This document shows, in pieces, positions 1 through 11,100 of a stretch of 55,783 bases of DNA. This stretch comes from a virus, in the IMG/VR virus record IMGVR_UViG_3300047564_005880, positions 1-55,783 of that record; one strand, written 5' to 3'. The first letter of the stretch is position 1; each line of letters starts with the position of its first letter. Below the pieces are notes generated by a model that made no database searches, was not told where the DNA came from, and was given only the letters and a program-made list of their open reading frames with translations. The translations under genes were made by a program, and so were the position numbers.

Positions 1-3000
1 TTATTAGAAGACCAGATTTGATACCAGTTTGAATATGTTGTGGAGGTTCCACCGCTATCACCACGAATCCAAAGATTATTATTATCGGTAAATCCAAGTT
101 GAGTTACTGCTCTTGTGCTTGAAGCGGATTTTCTTCTGTATGTGAGAACACCAGCCTGAGTTCCACCATCGTTAAGTGAAACTGCGCTGTTGTTTCTCAG
201 GTGAAGTTCAATACCTAACTGAGCTCCACTAGGAGCTGGGTTTGATGTTACTGGAACTTCATCATGTAGTAATCTGTTTGATGTAGCAGCAGTTCCGTTA
301 ATCGAGATGTTGTAGGTTCCCTGAGCAATACGAGCAGGATCAAGAGTCCCCTGAGTAAACAGAGATGCATCGATAAGATCAGCTTGACTCAGAGTTCCAA
401 AAGCACCCTGAATAAATTCAGCAATAAGACCAGATCCAGTTCCCTGATCGAGGCTAACTTCACCGCTATTTGTTACAATAAATCCAGCTTCAGTTTGGTT
501 TGCAAGAGCTTGATCACTCTTTCTCTTACGTAACTTAATAAGACCATAGTTTCCATAAACAGTAGTATTAGTCGTATTAGCGTTTGCTTTTCTAACGTCA
601 ATACTAATATTTCCATATCCACGGTTGACCGTACCCTTAACTGCCGTTAAGTTTGCTGCTGAAGAAGGTGAACCTAATTCTGATGGGACGGTAACAGTAA
701 AGTTTCCAGTATATCCAGTTCCAGGATCAGTTACTTGTACAGCAGTGATGACACCATTAGTAACTGTAAAGCTTGCTCTTGCTACATCATCAGAACTTAC
801 TGAAACATTACCACCTGCAAGAGGAAGATTCTGATAGATCTGAGTTCCACTTTGAGGAGTATATCCAGTACCACCACTTGTGATAGTAATACTGTCAATA
901 TATGTACTATCAGTAATTGATGCACTGATTACGATAGCATCAGCAGTTTCTGGTTTGATCGATTGTAATGCATACTCGTAAGAAGAGTCCCCACGAAGGA
1001 ATGTGAATGCATTAGCAACACCTCTAGATGCAAGACGTTGTGGATCAATAGTTCCAGAAACGATGTTTGATGCATCGATGTTTGTAGAAGTGAGCTGAGT
1101 CCAGTTAGCAGCATCTGAAGCAGAAGTGTTAACTGCTCTCAGAATATCTACAATTCTTTCTCTCTCTACATTACCACTAGTTGTGGAAGATGCATTTGTA
1201 GTTACCGTGTACTCATTTGCATTATTGACAGAAACTACATAGAATCCATCTGGAGCAGTACCAGAAGTAAAGTTCAAATATACTAGGTTGCCATTTGATA
1301 ATCCATGCCCAGTCTCGGTAACAACAATAGTTGTGCTTGCTGTTTGAGAGTATGTGCCAGTTCCAACGTTAGAACCAGATAAGTCGCGGATAAAGTCTCC
1401 AGTGTCAAATTTGATATTGTTTGCAATATCAAGATAAACTCTACCCTCAACTGCAGCAGAGATGCTAGCGTTGTACTGAGAACCTCCAGGTGAGGTTGGA
1501 ACTGTAACTGTTGGATTGTTATAATAACCTTTACCAATATTTGTGATGGTTACAGATACAACACTTCCATTTACAACATTAGCAGTTGCAGCAGCTTGAA
1601 TTCCGTTTACAGTGTCATTTGGTGCGCTAATCGTCAGAGCAAAATTATTTGCATAGAATGCTCCAGCAACATCAATATCGTAGTTGTAAACTGCACCATC
1701 GTTGTAATCAGTAATCACACCAGTTGCTCCAGTTGAGCTGCCATTAACGATTGATGAATTGGGGAATGAGTATGTATTGTTTGGAGTAAATGTAATATAC
1801 TGTGAGTCTAAGTCATTTTCAAGAATATATGAAACTGCGATACCCTGAGTAGTAAATACCTGAGTTCCAGTTCCTTGAGAAGTGAGATCAATTGCAGTTC
1901 CATTAGCAGCATCTGTTGCATTCGCTGCAAGCTTAATTGTATTTGCATTAACTACAATCGCATAGTAAGTGGAACCATTTGTGATTCCGCCAATTGCAGC
2001 AGTTCCTTGACTGTAAATTAAACCGTCTTCGGTTGCCAAACCATGGGCAGTGATAGTAATTTCTTCTGTGCTAGTATTGACATCTGCTGGAGCAACGTTG
2101 AATACTTGTGTAGTTGTCTCGATTGCAATATCACCAGCAACAACGTCTTCAAGTTCAAGACGCTCTTGCGTTGAGTTGACAGATGTGATATTAAATGGAC
2201 GCAGAGCTGGAATCTGGTCGATGTTAATCTTACCAGTTGCAGTCAACTGAACCAGAGCAGAAGGAACAGCGTTGGTTGAATATGGTTGGTTCAGATATGG
2301 ACCAAGGTTGTTGGAGATGTAGTCTCTAACAGATGCTTGAGTTGGGAGCAGAGAATCTGACGCAAATGCTCCACCGAGATTATCGTCTGCAGAGAATCCA
2401 GTAACTGTAATATCTCCACCAGTAATCTTAATCGAAGTCAGTTCGGAAATTGCAACTGTACCAACAAAGCTAATGGCACCAGTTCTGTTGAAGATGGTAA
2501 CAAAGTTACCTACTTTAAAGTCACCAAATTCGTTAGTGCCAGAGGTATAAACCTGACCATACTCTTCTTCTCTTGCCTCAAAAGCAGATCCTCTACCAAA
2601 TCCACCGTTTTGTGGAAGAGCAGCATAGCTGTTTCCAGATCCAGAAAATTCCCAAGTGTGAGATGAAGAGTTGACAACAGATGGTCTATGAAGTCTGACT
2701 GTTTCGCCTACAAGTGGAGTGCTTGTTCCACCAGCAATATTTCCAAGAGAATATGCATAACGAGTAGAAGTTGCAGTCTCAGTAACATCAAGAGATTGGT
2801 TAGTTACAATAGTTGCAGTGATCTGAGATCCAGGAGAACCAGATACATTCTTAGTTTGAAGAATAATAAACTCAAGAGATGGGTTTGTATTCTCATAACC
2901 ATCGATCTTGATAAGATAATCTTCTACTGGAATATTAGTTAGTGCTGGACCAGTAATGACAATTTCTTGTCTTCCTGTTTCTGCTCCATTACCATCAACT

Positions 3001-6000
3001 TGGTTTGTAATAGAAACAACTTGACCGATATCGAATGAATATGCTTCAGCACGATAACCAGTAGCACGCAGAGCGTAAGTGCCAAAGTTAGATGCAGAGT
3101 TGGTTACCGATGCATAACCACCAGACTGACAGACAATACCATCTTGACAGAAGATAGCAAACACAGAAACTAACTGTGTGTAACCATCGTTCAGAATGTT
3201 GTATGCAGTACCACCAAACGAGATGATAGTGAATGCCGATGCAACCATCGACTTACCCTGTGGATCATATAAAGCAATTGTATTACCAAGGCTATCAAGT
3301 TTGAGACCTGGGCGAGGTACGTTTGGAGTTGCAACCTTAGCACCGTCAATCTCACATCCAGAACCACCTTCAAAGGAAATCAGAGAAGAGTTTTGAATGT
3401 ATGGAGATGCCTCGATGATTGGAAGATCGAGGAAAGTATTGATAAGTGCGAAGCTATAATTGTTAGCTCCAAGCTCACTGACAATTGGATCTGGATATGT
3501 AATACTAGTGATAGCAGTATTATTCAAGATAGCATTATCGAGAGCAGTCCAGAGAGTTGTAAGTGCAGAAGTAACGTTTGCACACTCTGGAGCAGATGGA
3601 TCTACAGTTACTGAGCTATTTGAAACTGGTACGATCTGAGAGAATCTTCCATCATCAAGATGTGAGTTGATTGATTTCTTAGAAAGTAATTTTGCGTATG
3701 CATAAACCTGTCTGGAGAATGCAACTTCATTTGCAATAAAGTTCTGTACGCCAGCACCAACATACTTATTAGCTGCTTCTGCAGTTGCAGAGTTGCCAGT
3801 ATAACGAAGATCATACTGCCATGCTCTCAGTACCTTGAGAATGTCATCGATGCACTGCTGATCGCCAGCAGCATAAGTTCTTGCAATTCCAGTAAGATTT
3901 CCTGGATTTCCCGTACTACCAATTGCTTGAGTGACAATAGCAGTCAGAGTTGTAATGGATGCAGCTACATCTTGGCAAGATGGATTTTGAATATCTTGCG
4001 TTACTGTAGTATCTTTGACCTGAGTGTATGCACCAAGATTATATGTAGTAAATGCAGATGAGAATGTCTGATTACGCATCGCTGAAATAGCGAGATCTCT
4101 AGCGTAATTGAAGACGATTACTGATTGATTCTCCTCACCTAAAACGTGAGCACCATCAATATAGTATTTTGCTGCATCATATACCTGATCGTTACCACCA
4201 AATGTTAGGTTATATGAGAGTGCTTTCAGGAAATCAACTGTATCATCCTTACATGATTGCTTTCCAGTTGGAATAGTAAATGACTGCTCAGCAACCATTC
4301 TTTCAACTGCCATTTCAGCAATCATGACAGCGTTAGCCAGAATCAGAGATGATGCATCAGCATAGCGATCTGACTGGGGTTGACTTCCAGGAGTTACATG
4401 TGGAAGAGGAGTAGTAAATGTAACAGTACCAGTCTCTCCATTATTCGCAGGGCTTGCAAGAGAAATTGTGAGAGTTCTGTAATCTGGAGTGTCTGCTACA
4501 GCATAGTTACCATCAGTGAGAGATCCACTAAACGTGAAGTTATAAGTCTGAAGAGCATATCCAGCATGTCCTAGAGGAACGGTTACCGTCAGGGTCTGCC
4601 CACTGATGCTGTAGGATCCAGATCTTGCATTTGCAGTGATGCTTGAATATGTTGTGCCATCGATGGGGATGGTTGTTCCTCTTGTACTTGAAGAGGTATG
4701 ATGTGATTTAATATATCCGTATGCTTCTTCGGCAATAAAGTCTTGGTTTACTCTGATTGCTTCAGCACCATCTCTGTAACGATCAGTTTGAGATACTGAT
4801 GTAAATCCATATGGAGAGTTCCTGAGAGATGCAAGAACATAGTTATTTGCCGCAACTACACTTTGATCACCAGCAATATCAAGAGCACTTCCAAATCTTG
4901 AATATGATCCTCTTACTGCGAATGCAATTGCGAATCCATCAGCTCTTTCAATTCTATGAGTTACATACTTTCTACCGTTAAGATCTTCGATGTTATCTGC
5001 AACAGAGAAAGTACCAGTTCTTGTTGCACTATCTGGAGCATTAAGAGTAAATCTAACAGTTTGAGTTCCAGAGCTATATCTACCTCTGGCAAGACCCAAT
5101 ACTGTTCCAGATGGAAGGGTTGGGAAAGTAGTTCCAGTTGTAAACGTATCACAGTGATAAACCTTAGATGGAGCTCCACCTGTAGTAAATGTAAACTTAA
5201 GACCAGCTTCACCAAGAGTTGTAAGATTGCCCCAGAATGAATTTACAAGACTAGTATCAACTCCAGTGATTGTACACTGAATTGTTGTGCCACTTTGAGT
5301 ATATGAGTATGCTGCACTGGCACCAAAGTTGATTGTGGAACTTTGGAATCCATAGAGGTTTACTTCTTGACCAACTTCGTAGTCATGATATGTTGTTGAT
5401 CCAAGAGAAATAACAACACCCTCATAGTTTTGTTGGGTTGTAAGTGAAGTATCAATTGTTGAAACTGAAAGTACTCTTTCGTTGAGATCAAATCTCTGAA
5501 ATCCCTTACCTGCTGAAGTTATATCAACAGTAATAGGATCGTCTTGTCCAGATGGGTTCTTTCTAGTAGCGTTTGCTTGGCTAGTTGCAATTCTAACCCA
5601 ATTTTCATTTTCTACATATACTGCATATGAAGATCCATCGGTAAGACCACCAATTGCACCCATCTTGCTGGCACGATAGATGATTTGATCACCAGTAACA
5701 AATTGATGACCTCTAATGTAGATATTATTAGACTCTGGCATCACTTTGCCAAATGTCAAATAATGGATGGTATTTGCACCAACAGCAGTAATATCTACAA
5801 GACCTTGCTTAGTCGTTGAGGATGCATCAAAGTTTGCATTTGTAAAATTATCATAGAGTTCAAATGTATTTGCTGTTAATACACGAACGTAGTATACAGA
5901 ATTATTGATTAATCCAGGAACACTAGTATTACCATCATTATTATAATGGACGGCAGCTCCAGTGAACAATCCGTGACTGTTAATCGTCAGGACATCAGTT

Positions 6001-7550
6001 GTATCATTAACACTAGTTGCATTTAGGAGAAGAGTTTCTCTCTCGGAATCAAACGTGTGTTGATAGATCTGGTTTGAGATTGTTTCCAGTTCTGGTCTAA
6101 GAGACTCTACATCAATCAGAGCAGCGTTGGGAGACGTTGGTGGGTTGTTTGGATCGTTTGCAACTTGTCCCAAAGTTGGAGCATAGTAAATCGTATCAAC
6201 GCTGGAGAAAAAGTCGTTAACTCCAGATGTAACGAGAACAGTTACGCTACCAGTGGAATAAGGAGATGCTACTGGTCCAGTAAATGTTACTGACTGGACA
6301 ATTGCAGTAAGTGATCCACCTTCATTTGTAAGTGCATATCCAGGAAGAAGGTTAGTATTATTTCCAGTATTATCTCTAAATGTAAGAAGTTGTACGTTCT
6401 CACCTTGGAACTTCTCACCAGGAACAGCTGGGATTTGCTTTACATCTGGTTCATAGTACAGTCTTTGCTTATCGTCAAATACGAATGCATACTTCCAAGT
6501 ATAGAGAGTTGCACTGTTTGGATCATTTGGATTTTGAAGTGCATCTCTGAAAGTTACGCCGTTAATATAAGTTTCGTTAGAAGCCTTGACCATGTGGCGG
6601 TCACGGTTTGCTGGTCTAACAACGACACGACGAAGGTTATCACCAATCAGAGAACAGTTTCTTGGGAGAGAGATTGGGTTGTCTTCTAAGTACTCACCAC
6701 CAGATACGATAATCGATACATATTCATCGTCTGCAGATGGAGTTGCTGACTGTAAACTATAAGCAATTTGAGCTGCTTTTTTAATTGTTCTTAATGGTCT
6801 TGCTGCCGAACGACCATCGTTGTCGTCATCCCCAATAGTGGCAGAAACATAGACACGACCACCAGTGTCGTTGGTAGCAACTCTATAGACGAAATCAGTT
6901 GTTGCAATACGACGAGACTGATCATCTAATGGTGGGGTATCTGCTGTTGGGAAGAATGTTTGTTGATATGTTGGACTTGTAACGTCCGTGTCCTGGTAGT
7001 TGAGGAGGTTAGGAGCACGGAGATTTAATGCTGGGTTAACAATCGTCCCGATATCCAGGTTGATGATCGTTGCAGTATCTGAAATGATCGAACGAGTGGT
7101 TCTGATCTGACCCTCAACATCAAGTTCATACTGAGGATTTGTGTTATTGATACCTACACGAACGTCACCAAGTTGATCCTTAGTTACAATTAAAGCTGAA
7201 GATTCTGCAGTTCCAGTTCCAACTGTAATACCTAATTTCTCCTCAGCATTAAGAACTAATGAGCGTCTGATTCTATATGAAAGTGTATTTCCAGCTGTAA
7301 TCGTACCACTTGCAGAGTCTGGGAATGTGAAACTATCTGCATTTACTACGGTGATAGTGTAATTTCCACTGGTAGCTCCACCAGAAGTTATATCAATCTC
7401 AAGTTCTTCAGTATCAATAAATCCGTGCCCAACTGAGGTGACCGTTACGGTAGTACCTACTCTAAAGTAAGTTGCATTTATCCAACTACCAGTGGCAACC
7501 TTACCTGAACCTTCAATTCTCTGCTGTTCAGAATTAATTCTCAGACTCAT
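1..7550 (-). CDS. Giant tail-fibre/virion protein, 3' end cut by window edge
   Basis: The frame is open from an ATG at 7548-7550 to the left edge (at least 2,516 residues) with no stop, so the C-terminus lies outside the window. The N-terminus (MSLRINSEQQRIEG) resembles an internal segment of the neighbouring 2,387-aa fibre (FNSEQQQFEG). Around residues 220-330 there is a DUF1565/beta-helix-like segment (VYVSATIGDDDNDG, then P..TI.KAA). Two helical modules with GGND..YDAAKYY...GEE lie near residues 1060-1290, and GTGY beta-repeats near 2220-2300. The last visible residues (LWIRGDSGGTS...NWYQIW) resemble the distal W..IW tip repeat of phage fibres. I infer a distal host-contacting fibre. It is transcribed after the 177-aa virion gene with only 17 bp between. 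The fold parts are family-level readings and the receptor is unknown. Confidence 0.85.
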   Translation of the reverse strand, partial: MSLRINSEQQRIEGSGKVATGSWINATYFRVGTTVTVTSVGHGFIDTEELEIDITSGGATSGNYTITVVNADSFTFPDSASGTITAGNTLSYRIRRSLVLNAEEKLGITVGTGTAESSALIVTKDQLGDVRVGINNTNPQYELDVEGQIRTTRSIISDTATIINLDIGTIVNPALNLRAPNLLNYQDTDVTSPTYQQTFFPTADTPPLDDQSRRIATTDFVYRVATNDTGGRVYVSATIGDDDNDGRSAARPLRTIKKAAQIAYSLQSATPSADDEYVSIIVSGGEYLEDNPISLPRNCSLIGDNLRRVVVRPANRDRHMVKASNETYINGVTFRDALQNPNDPNSATLYTWKYAFVFDDKQRLYYEPDVKQIPAVPGEKFQGENVQLLTFRDNTGNNTNLLPGYALTNEGGSLTAIVQSVTFTGPVASPYSTGSVTVLVTSGVNDFFSSVDTIYYAPTLGQVANDPNNPPTSPNAALIDVESLRPELETISNQIYQHTFDSERETLLLNATSVNDTTDVLTINSHGLFTGAAVHYNNDGNTSVPGLINNSVYYVRVLTANTFELYDNFTNANFDASSTTKQGLVDITAVGANTIHYLTFGKVMPESNNIYIRGHQFVTGDQIIYRASKMGAIGGLTDGSSYAVYVENENWVRIATSQANATRKNPSGQDDPITVDITSAGKGFQRFDLNERVLSVSTIDTSLTTQQNYEGVVISLGSTTYHDYEVGQEVNLYGFQSSTINFGASAAYSYTQSGTTIQCTITGVDTSLVNSFWGNLTTLGEAGLKFTFTTGGAPSKVYHCDTFTTGTTFPTLPSGTVLGLARGRYSSGTQTVRFTLNAPDSATRTGTFSVADNIEDLNGRKYVTHRIERADGFAIAFAVRGSYSRFGSALDIAGDQSVVAANNYVLASLRNSPYGFTSVSQTDRYRDGAEAIRVNQDFIAEEAYGYIKSHHTSSSTRGTTIPIDGTTYSSITANARSGSYSISGQTLTVTVPLGHAGYALQTYNFTFSGSLTDGNYAVADTPDYRTLTISLASPANNGETGTVTFTTPLPHVTPGSQPQSDRYADASSLILANAVMIAEMAVERMVAEQSFTIPTGKQSCKDDTVDFLKALSYNLTFGGNDQVYDAAKYYIDGAHVLGEENQSVIVFNYARDLAISAMRNQTFSSAFTTYNLGAYTQVKDTTVTQDIQNPSCQDVAASITTLTAIVTQAIGSTGNPGNLTGIARTYAAGDQQCIDDILKVLRAWQYDLRYTGNSATAEAANKYVGAGVQNFIANEVAFSRQVYAYAKLLSKKSINSHLDDGRFSQIVPVSNSSVTVDPSAPECANVTSALTTLWTALDNAILNNTAITSITYPDPIVSELGANNYSFALINTFLDLPIIEASPYIQNSSLISFEGGSGCEIDGAKVATPNVPRPGLKLDSLGNTIALYDPQGKSMVASAFTIISFGGTAYNILNDGYTQLVSVFAIFCQDGIVCQSGGYASVTNSASNFGTYALRATGYRAEAYSFDIGQVVSITNQVDGNGAETGRQEIVITGPALTNIPVEDYLIKIDGYENTNPSLEFIILQTKNVSGSPGSQITATIVTNQSLDVTETATSTRYAYSLGNIAGGTSTPLVGETVRLHRPSVVNSSSHTWEFSGSGNSYAALPQNGGFGRGSAFEAREEEYGQVYTSGTNEFGDFKVGNFVTIFNRTGAISFVGTVAISELTSIKITGGDITVTGFSADDNLGGAFASDSLLPTQASVRDYISNNLGPYLNQPYSTNAVPSALVQLTATGKINIDQIPALRPFNITSVNSTQERLELEDVVAGDIAIETTTQVFNVAPADVNTSTEEITITAHGLATEDGLIYSQGTAAIGGITNGSTYYAIVVNANTIKLAANATDAANGTAIDLTSQGTGTQVFTTQGIAVSYILENDLDSQYITFTPNNTYSFPNSSIVNGSSTGATGVITDYNDGAVYNYDIDVAGAFYANNFALTISAPNDTVNGIQAAATANVVNGSVVSVTITNIGKGYYNNPTVTVPTSPGGSQYNASISAAVEGRVYLDIANNIKFDTGDFIRDLSGSNVGTGTYSQTASTTIVVTETGHGLSNGNLVYLNFTSGTAPDGFYVVSVNNANEYTVTTNASSTTSGNVERERIVDILRAVNTSASDAANWTQLTSTNIDASNIVSGTIDPQRLASRGVANAFTFLRGDSSYEYALQSIKPETADAIVISASITDSTYIDSITITSGGTGYTPQSGTQIYQNLPLAGGNVSVSSDDVARASFTVTNGVITAVQVTDPGTGYTGNFTVTVPSELGSPSSAANLTAVKGTVNRGYGNISIDVRKANANTTNTTVYGNYGLIKLRKRKSDQALANQTEAGFIVTNSGEVSLDQGTGSGLIAEFIQGAFGTLSQADLIDASLFTQGTLDPARIAQGTYNISINGTAATSNRLLHDEVPVTSNPAPSGAQLGIELHLRNNSAVSLNDGGTQAGVLTYRRKSASSTRAVTQLGFTDNNNLWIRGDSGGTSTTYSNWYQIWSSN

Positions 7551-7567
7551 TTATGTGCTCCGAATCC

Positions 7568-8101
7568 TTAAGATACGACTGTGATTTCTAATATTCCAAT
7601 CCACTTAACAGTGGACGATGATGTAACAGATGCAACTTCAAAAGTGAAAAATGGATTTGCTCCAATCTTGAATGGATCTGGAGATACTGACCATTCTTCT
7701 TGACCAGGTAAATTTTCACGAATTACATTCTCATAAGTTGAGGCAACTGTTGAATTGCCAGATGAGTCTGTGGTAATAATAACTTCAAACTGACTCGCAT
7801 ATACATATGTATTTGTTGTTGTTTCTTGTCCAAATATTCTCGCCGTTACAAAAGAAACAGTGTCATTTGCAAGAGCTGCACTATTTGTAGCAATTGCTTG
7901 TGAACCATCTAAAGACAATTGATTGGTATTTAATGCGGCATTAGTGGTTGCTTTCATGATGTAAGTATCTTTGTTTGCATCAGCAAACTGATCACTAGTC
8001 ATATGCATCGCAGAGATGTTCTTCAGAGCGTAATCTGTATCGAGTACCTCTGTAGAACCTACTGCAAAGCCACCAATTGACGAAAAATTCTTAATTGCCA
8101 T
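7568..8101 (-). CDS. Small virion structural protein (177 aa)
   Basis: This 177-residue protein starts MAIKNFSSIGGF and has no signal peptide or membrane segment. It is rich in Ser, Thr, Ala and Asn and ends in a beta-strand-like stretch (KWIGILEITVV), which fits a beta-sandwich attached to a fibre or baseplate. It sits between two giant fibre genes and is directly preceded by a perfect T4-type late promoter (TATAAATA, 8122-8129), so it probably begins a late transcript that also covers the following giant fibre. I do not recognise a named family. A fibre-hinge, collar or decoration role is possible but is inferred only from context. Confidence 0.75.
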   Translation of the reverse strand: MAIKNFSSIGGFAVGSTEVLDTDYALKNISAMHMTSDQFADANKDTYIMKATTNAALNTNQLSLDGSQAIATNSAALANDTVSFVTARIFGQETTTNTYVYASQFEVIITTDSSGNSTVASTYENVIRENLPGQEEWSVSPDPFKIGANPFFTFEVASVTSSSTVKWIGILEITVVS

Positions 8102-8121
8102 GACTTTAGATTACCTTAGGT

Positions 8122-8129
8122 TATTTATA
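8122..8129 (-). promoter_or_regulatory. T4-type late promoter TATAAATA
   Basis: On the minus strand this octamer is exactly TATAAATA, the T4 late promoter element recognised by the gp55 sigma factor. It lies 20 bases before the ATG of the 177-aa virion gene and overlaps the stop region of the 2,387-aa fibre gene. No -35 box is expected for this class. Confidence 0.7.
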
Positions 8130-11100
8130 CCTTGACCTTCGTGGTTGTGTATCTACCAGTGAAGGAACTTGATGAAGTAGCTGCACTTGACTTGTTGAGG
8201 GAAATGTTAACATTATTACCCACAACAGTTACGGTTGCATCTACAAGGTCGTTGTTTGAGGTTACTGAGTTTGTTACGGTAGCGTATGCTGTTGTACCTG
8301 CTGTGGCACAAACTGTAGTTACCTCAAGCATGTGAACCTTACCATCATTACTTTCGATAGTAACCAAAGTCTTAGCACCCTTAAATGTAGTTTTATTAAA
8401 CTGAACAATAGTCGAGTTTGATGCAAAGGAAGAAAGTTGTCCACCCTCTACTCTACAATCATTTAACTCCATGAATGTTGCAGTGCTATTAAATACTGTC
8501 AGATAAGACTCTGTGCCAGAGTTCCAACCACGATTGATCTTCCAAGCTGCTTCTGCGCCATTTGCGTCAAGAGTCAGGAATGGTTTATTATCGAGTTGAG
8601 TTACGTAATCTTGTTGAAGAATGTCGAGGCGAGCAAACGCTGCACTTGTATTTGCAATAGTTGAAACTGGGAAAGTAACATTATTTGCTGGTGTTGTTCC
8701 ACCGAGAAGATTGCCTGCAATAGTTACTATTTCTCCAACCTCATAGTCTGATCCAGAAGCAACAAGAGTCACACTCTGTACTGATCCAGCACCATCAATA
8801 ACAACTGTAAATGTAGCTCCACTGCCTTCAAACTGAGATGTTGAAGCAACTGCTGTAAATGTTTGAGATGCTGTATAAACTCCAACCCCAGAAGTTACAG
8901 TTCCGATAGTTGCAATCTCACCGAGAACTGGAACGGACTTGAATCTTAACCCACCAGTAACTTCTACATCTTTTTGAGATCTAACGCGAAGAACTGAAGA
9001 TCCAAGTGTCTGTACATCTAATGGATTTGATCCAAATGTCACTCCATTAAGAGTTAATGTTCCATAAGTATCAAAAGTCTTAGCTGTATACAGTTTAAAT
9101 TTGTTTTGAACAATATCCAGACTGTTTATACCCTGGTTATAGAAGAAGAAGGTATCTTCATTACTACCAGGAGAAAGTTCTGTAAGGATGTAAGTATCTT
9201 GGTTTACGTCACGAACACCACCAAGAGAAACGAAATCGCTACCGTTATATCCTTCGAACTGCTGTTGTTCCGAGTTGAATCTGATGCCACCAACCTGACG
9301 ATCTCCTGAAGGTGGTCTCTGGTTTGTTGTGCCAGTTGGAACAACAAACATCGCGGTAGATTCTACCTTAACATTCTTACCATTTTGGGGTTTAATAACG
9401 ATACCAGCACCTTCAATATCAGTGACGGTAATAGTCTTACCAGTTCCAGCTCCGATTGTTGCTGGATTAAGAGTGATTGTATCCCCTTCAGCATATCCAG
9501 CACCACCAGCATTAACTGCAACTGCGGTAATATTTCCCCCAGTAACTATGACGTTAAATGTAGCTCCAGATCCACTGCCGCTTGTTGTTGAAGTTACTGC
9601 GACATAAGTGCCATCGGTAAATCCAGTACCAGTTCCAGTGGCGGACACTGTGATAATTTGACCGAATGAAGTAGTTGCGATGAGTCCATTATTTGAGATG
9701 ATATTATCATCAATTCTAAGATTAGAGTTTATATCTAATCTACCTTTAATTGTTGTATTTCCACTTTCAGTGTCTACTCTGAAAGTTTCTGTGGAACCAT
9801 CAGTGATTGAGAAATCTTTATTTGTTCCACCAGTAAGAACTAAATTGCCTTCTCCCTTTGGAATAAAAGTAATGTCAACATCTAAGTCAGATCCAATTGC
9901 CTCAATAGAAGCATCATTATTAATTCTAAGTCCTGTTTCTGGAGCACCGATATCAACAGATTCTCCAATAGAATTTACAAAGAAGAATGGAGTCGTTGCA
10001 CCAAATGCACTATCGACTTTGATATTATTAGTAGTCTGAATATCAGAAGTACTAATTTTTACCCTTGCTGTTCCTCCAGCAGTAATTCCAAGAACATCGG
10101 CAGCATCTCTGTAGAGACCTGTAGATGTTGAGTTAGTAAATTGTAGAGATGGAGCTGCAGCAGAACCATTCTGCAATTCGATATCTGCAGATTTTAATGT
10201 GGTTGTTCCATTTGCAGTTAAATTGAGAATACTAGCTGAACTTCCAACCTGAAGAGTTGATGTAAGGATTCCTCCAAGTACGTTAATATCATCAGATGAT
10301 ACACTATGTAAAGTTAATGAAGTTCCTGTTGTGCCAATTTCACCGCTTCCATCTTCATTAAGATACCAATTATTTGAAACAATACTACCATCATAATTAA
10401 TTTCTATTGGAGTGTCATCGATGGTTGTATCTACACTTAATGAAAATGGAGTTCCCGAAGTTTGAGGTGCATTTGTAAATTTTAATGTTTCTCCAGATGT
10501 AAATCCATATCCAGGAGAAGTAATGCTTACGGAATCAACAAATCCTACTTTTGATAATGTGTAAGAAAATCCACCACCAACTCCTTCACCGTCAAAATTT
10601 GGATCTACTGATAAAATATCAGAAATTAAATATGGTCCCCCAGTTGGGGATATATTGGTAACGGAAGAAATGCTGGTAGAATATGAATTAATTGTATATT
10701 GGAATGAAGATCCAGATCCAGCAGAAGTATTACTTGGGATTCCAAAAGTATCTGATACTTTATATCCAGTTCCCTGATTTGCAAATGAAACAGAAGAAAT
10801 TGTGCCGTTTTGTGCAACTATTAAGGATAATGATGCTCCACTACCATATACTCCTGGAGATCCAGATCCATCAGTTACATTAATGTAATTGCCCATGGTT
10901 CCACCATGGGTAATGCACTGATATTTAACTGTTGCTGAAGAAGGTACAGCTGTGTTGGTAAATACAGCGACTACTTCTGCGTTTGTAGTTCCAGGAGCTC
11001 CATTTTCAGACCAAACGACTTGTCCAGATCCATATCCAGAAATTTCTAATGGGTGACCAACATTAGACGGATCACTCATGTTAAAAACATAAGTGTTATA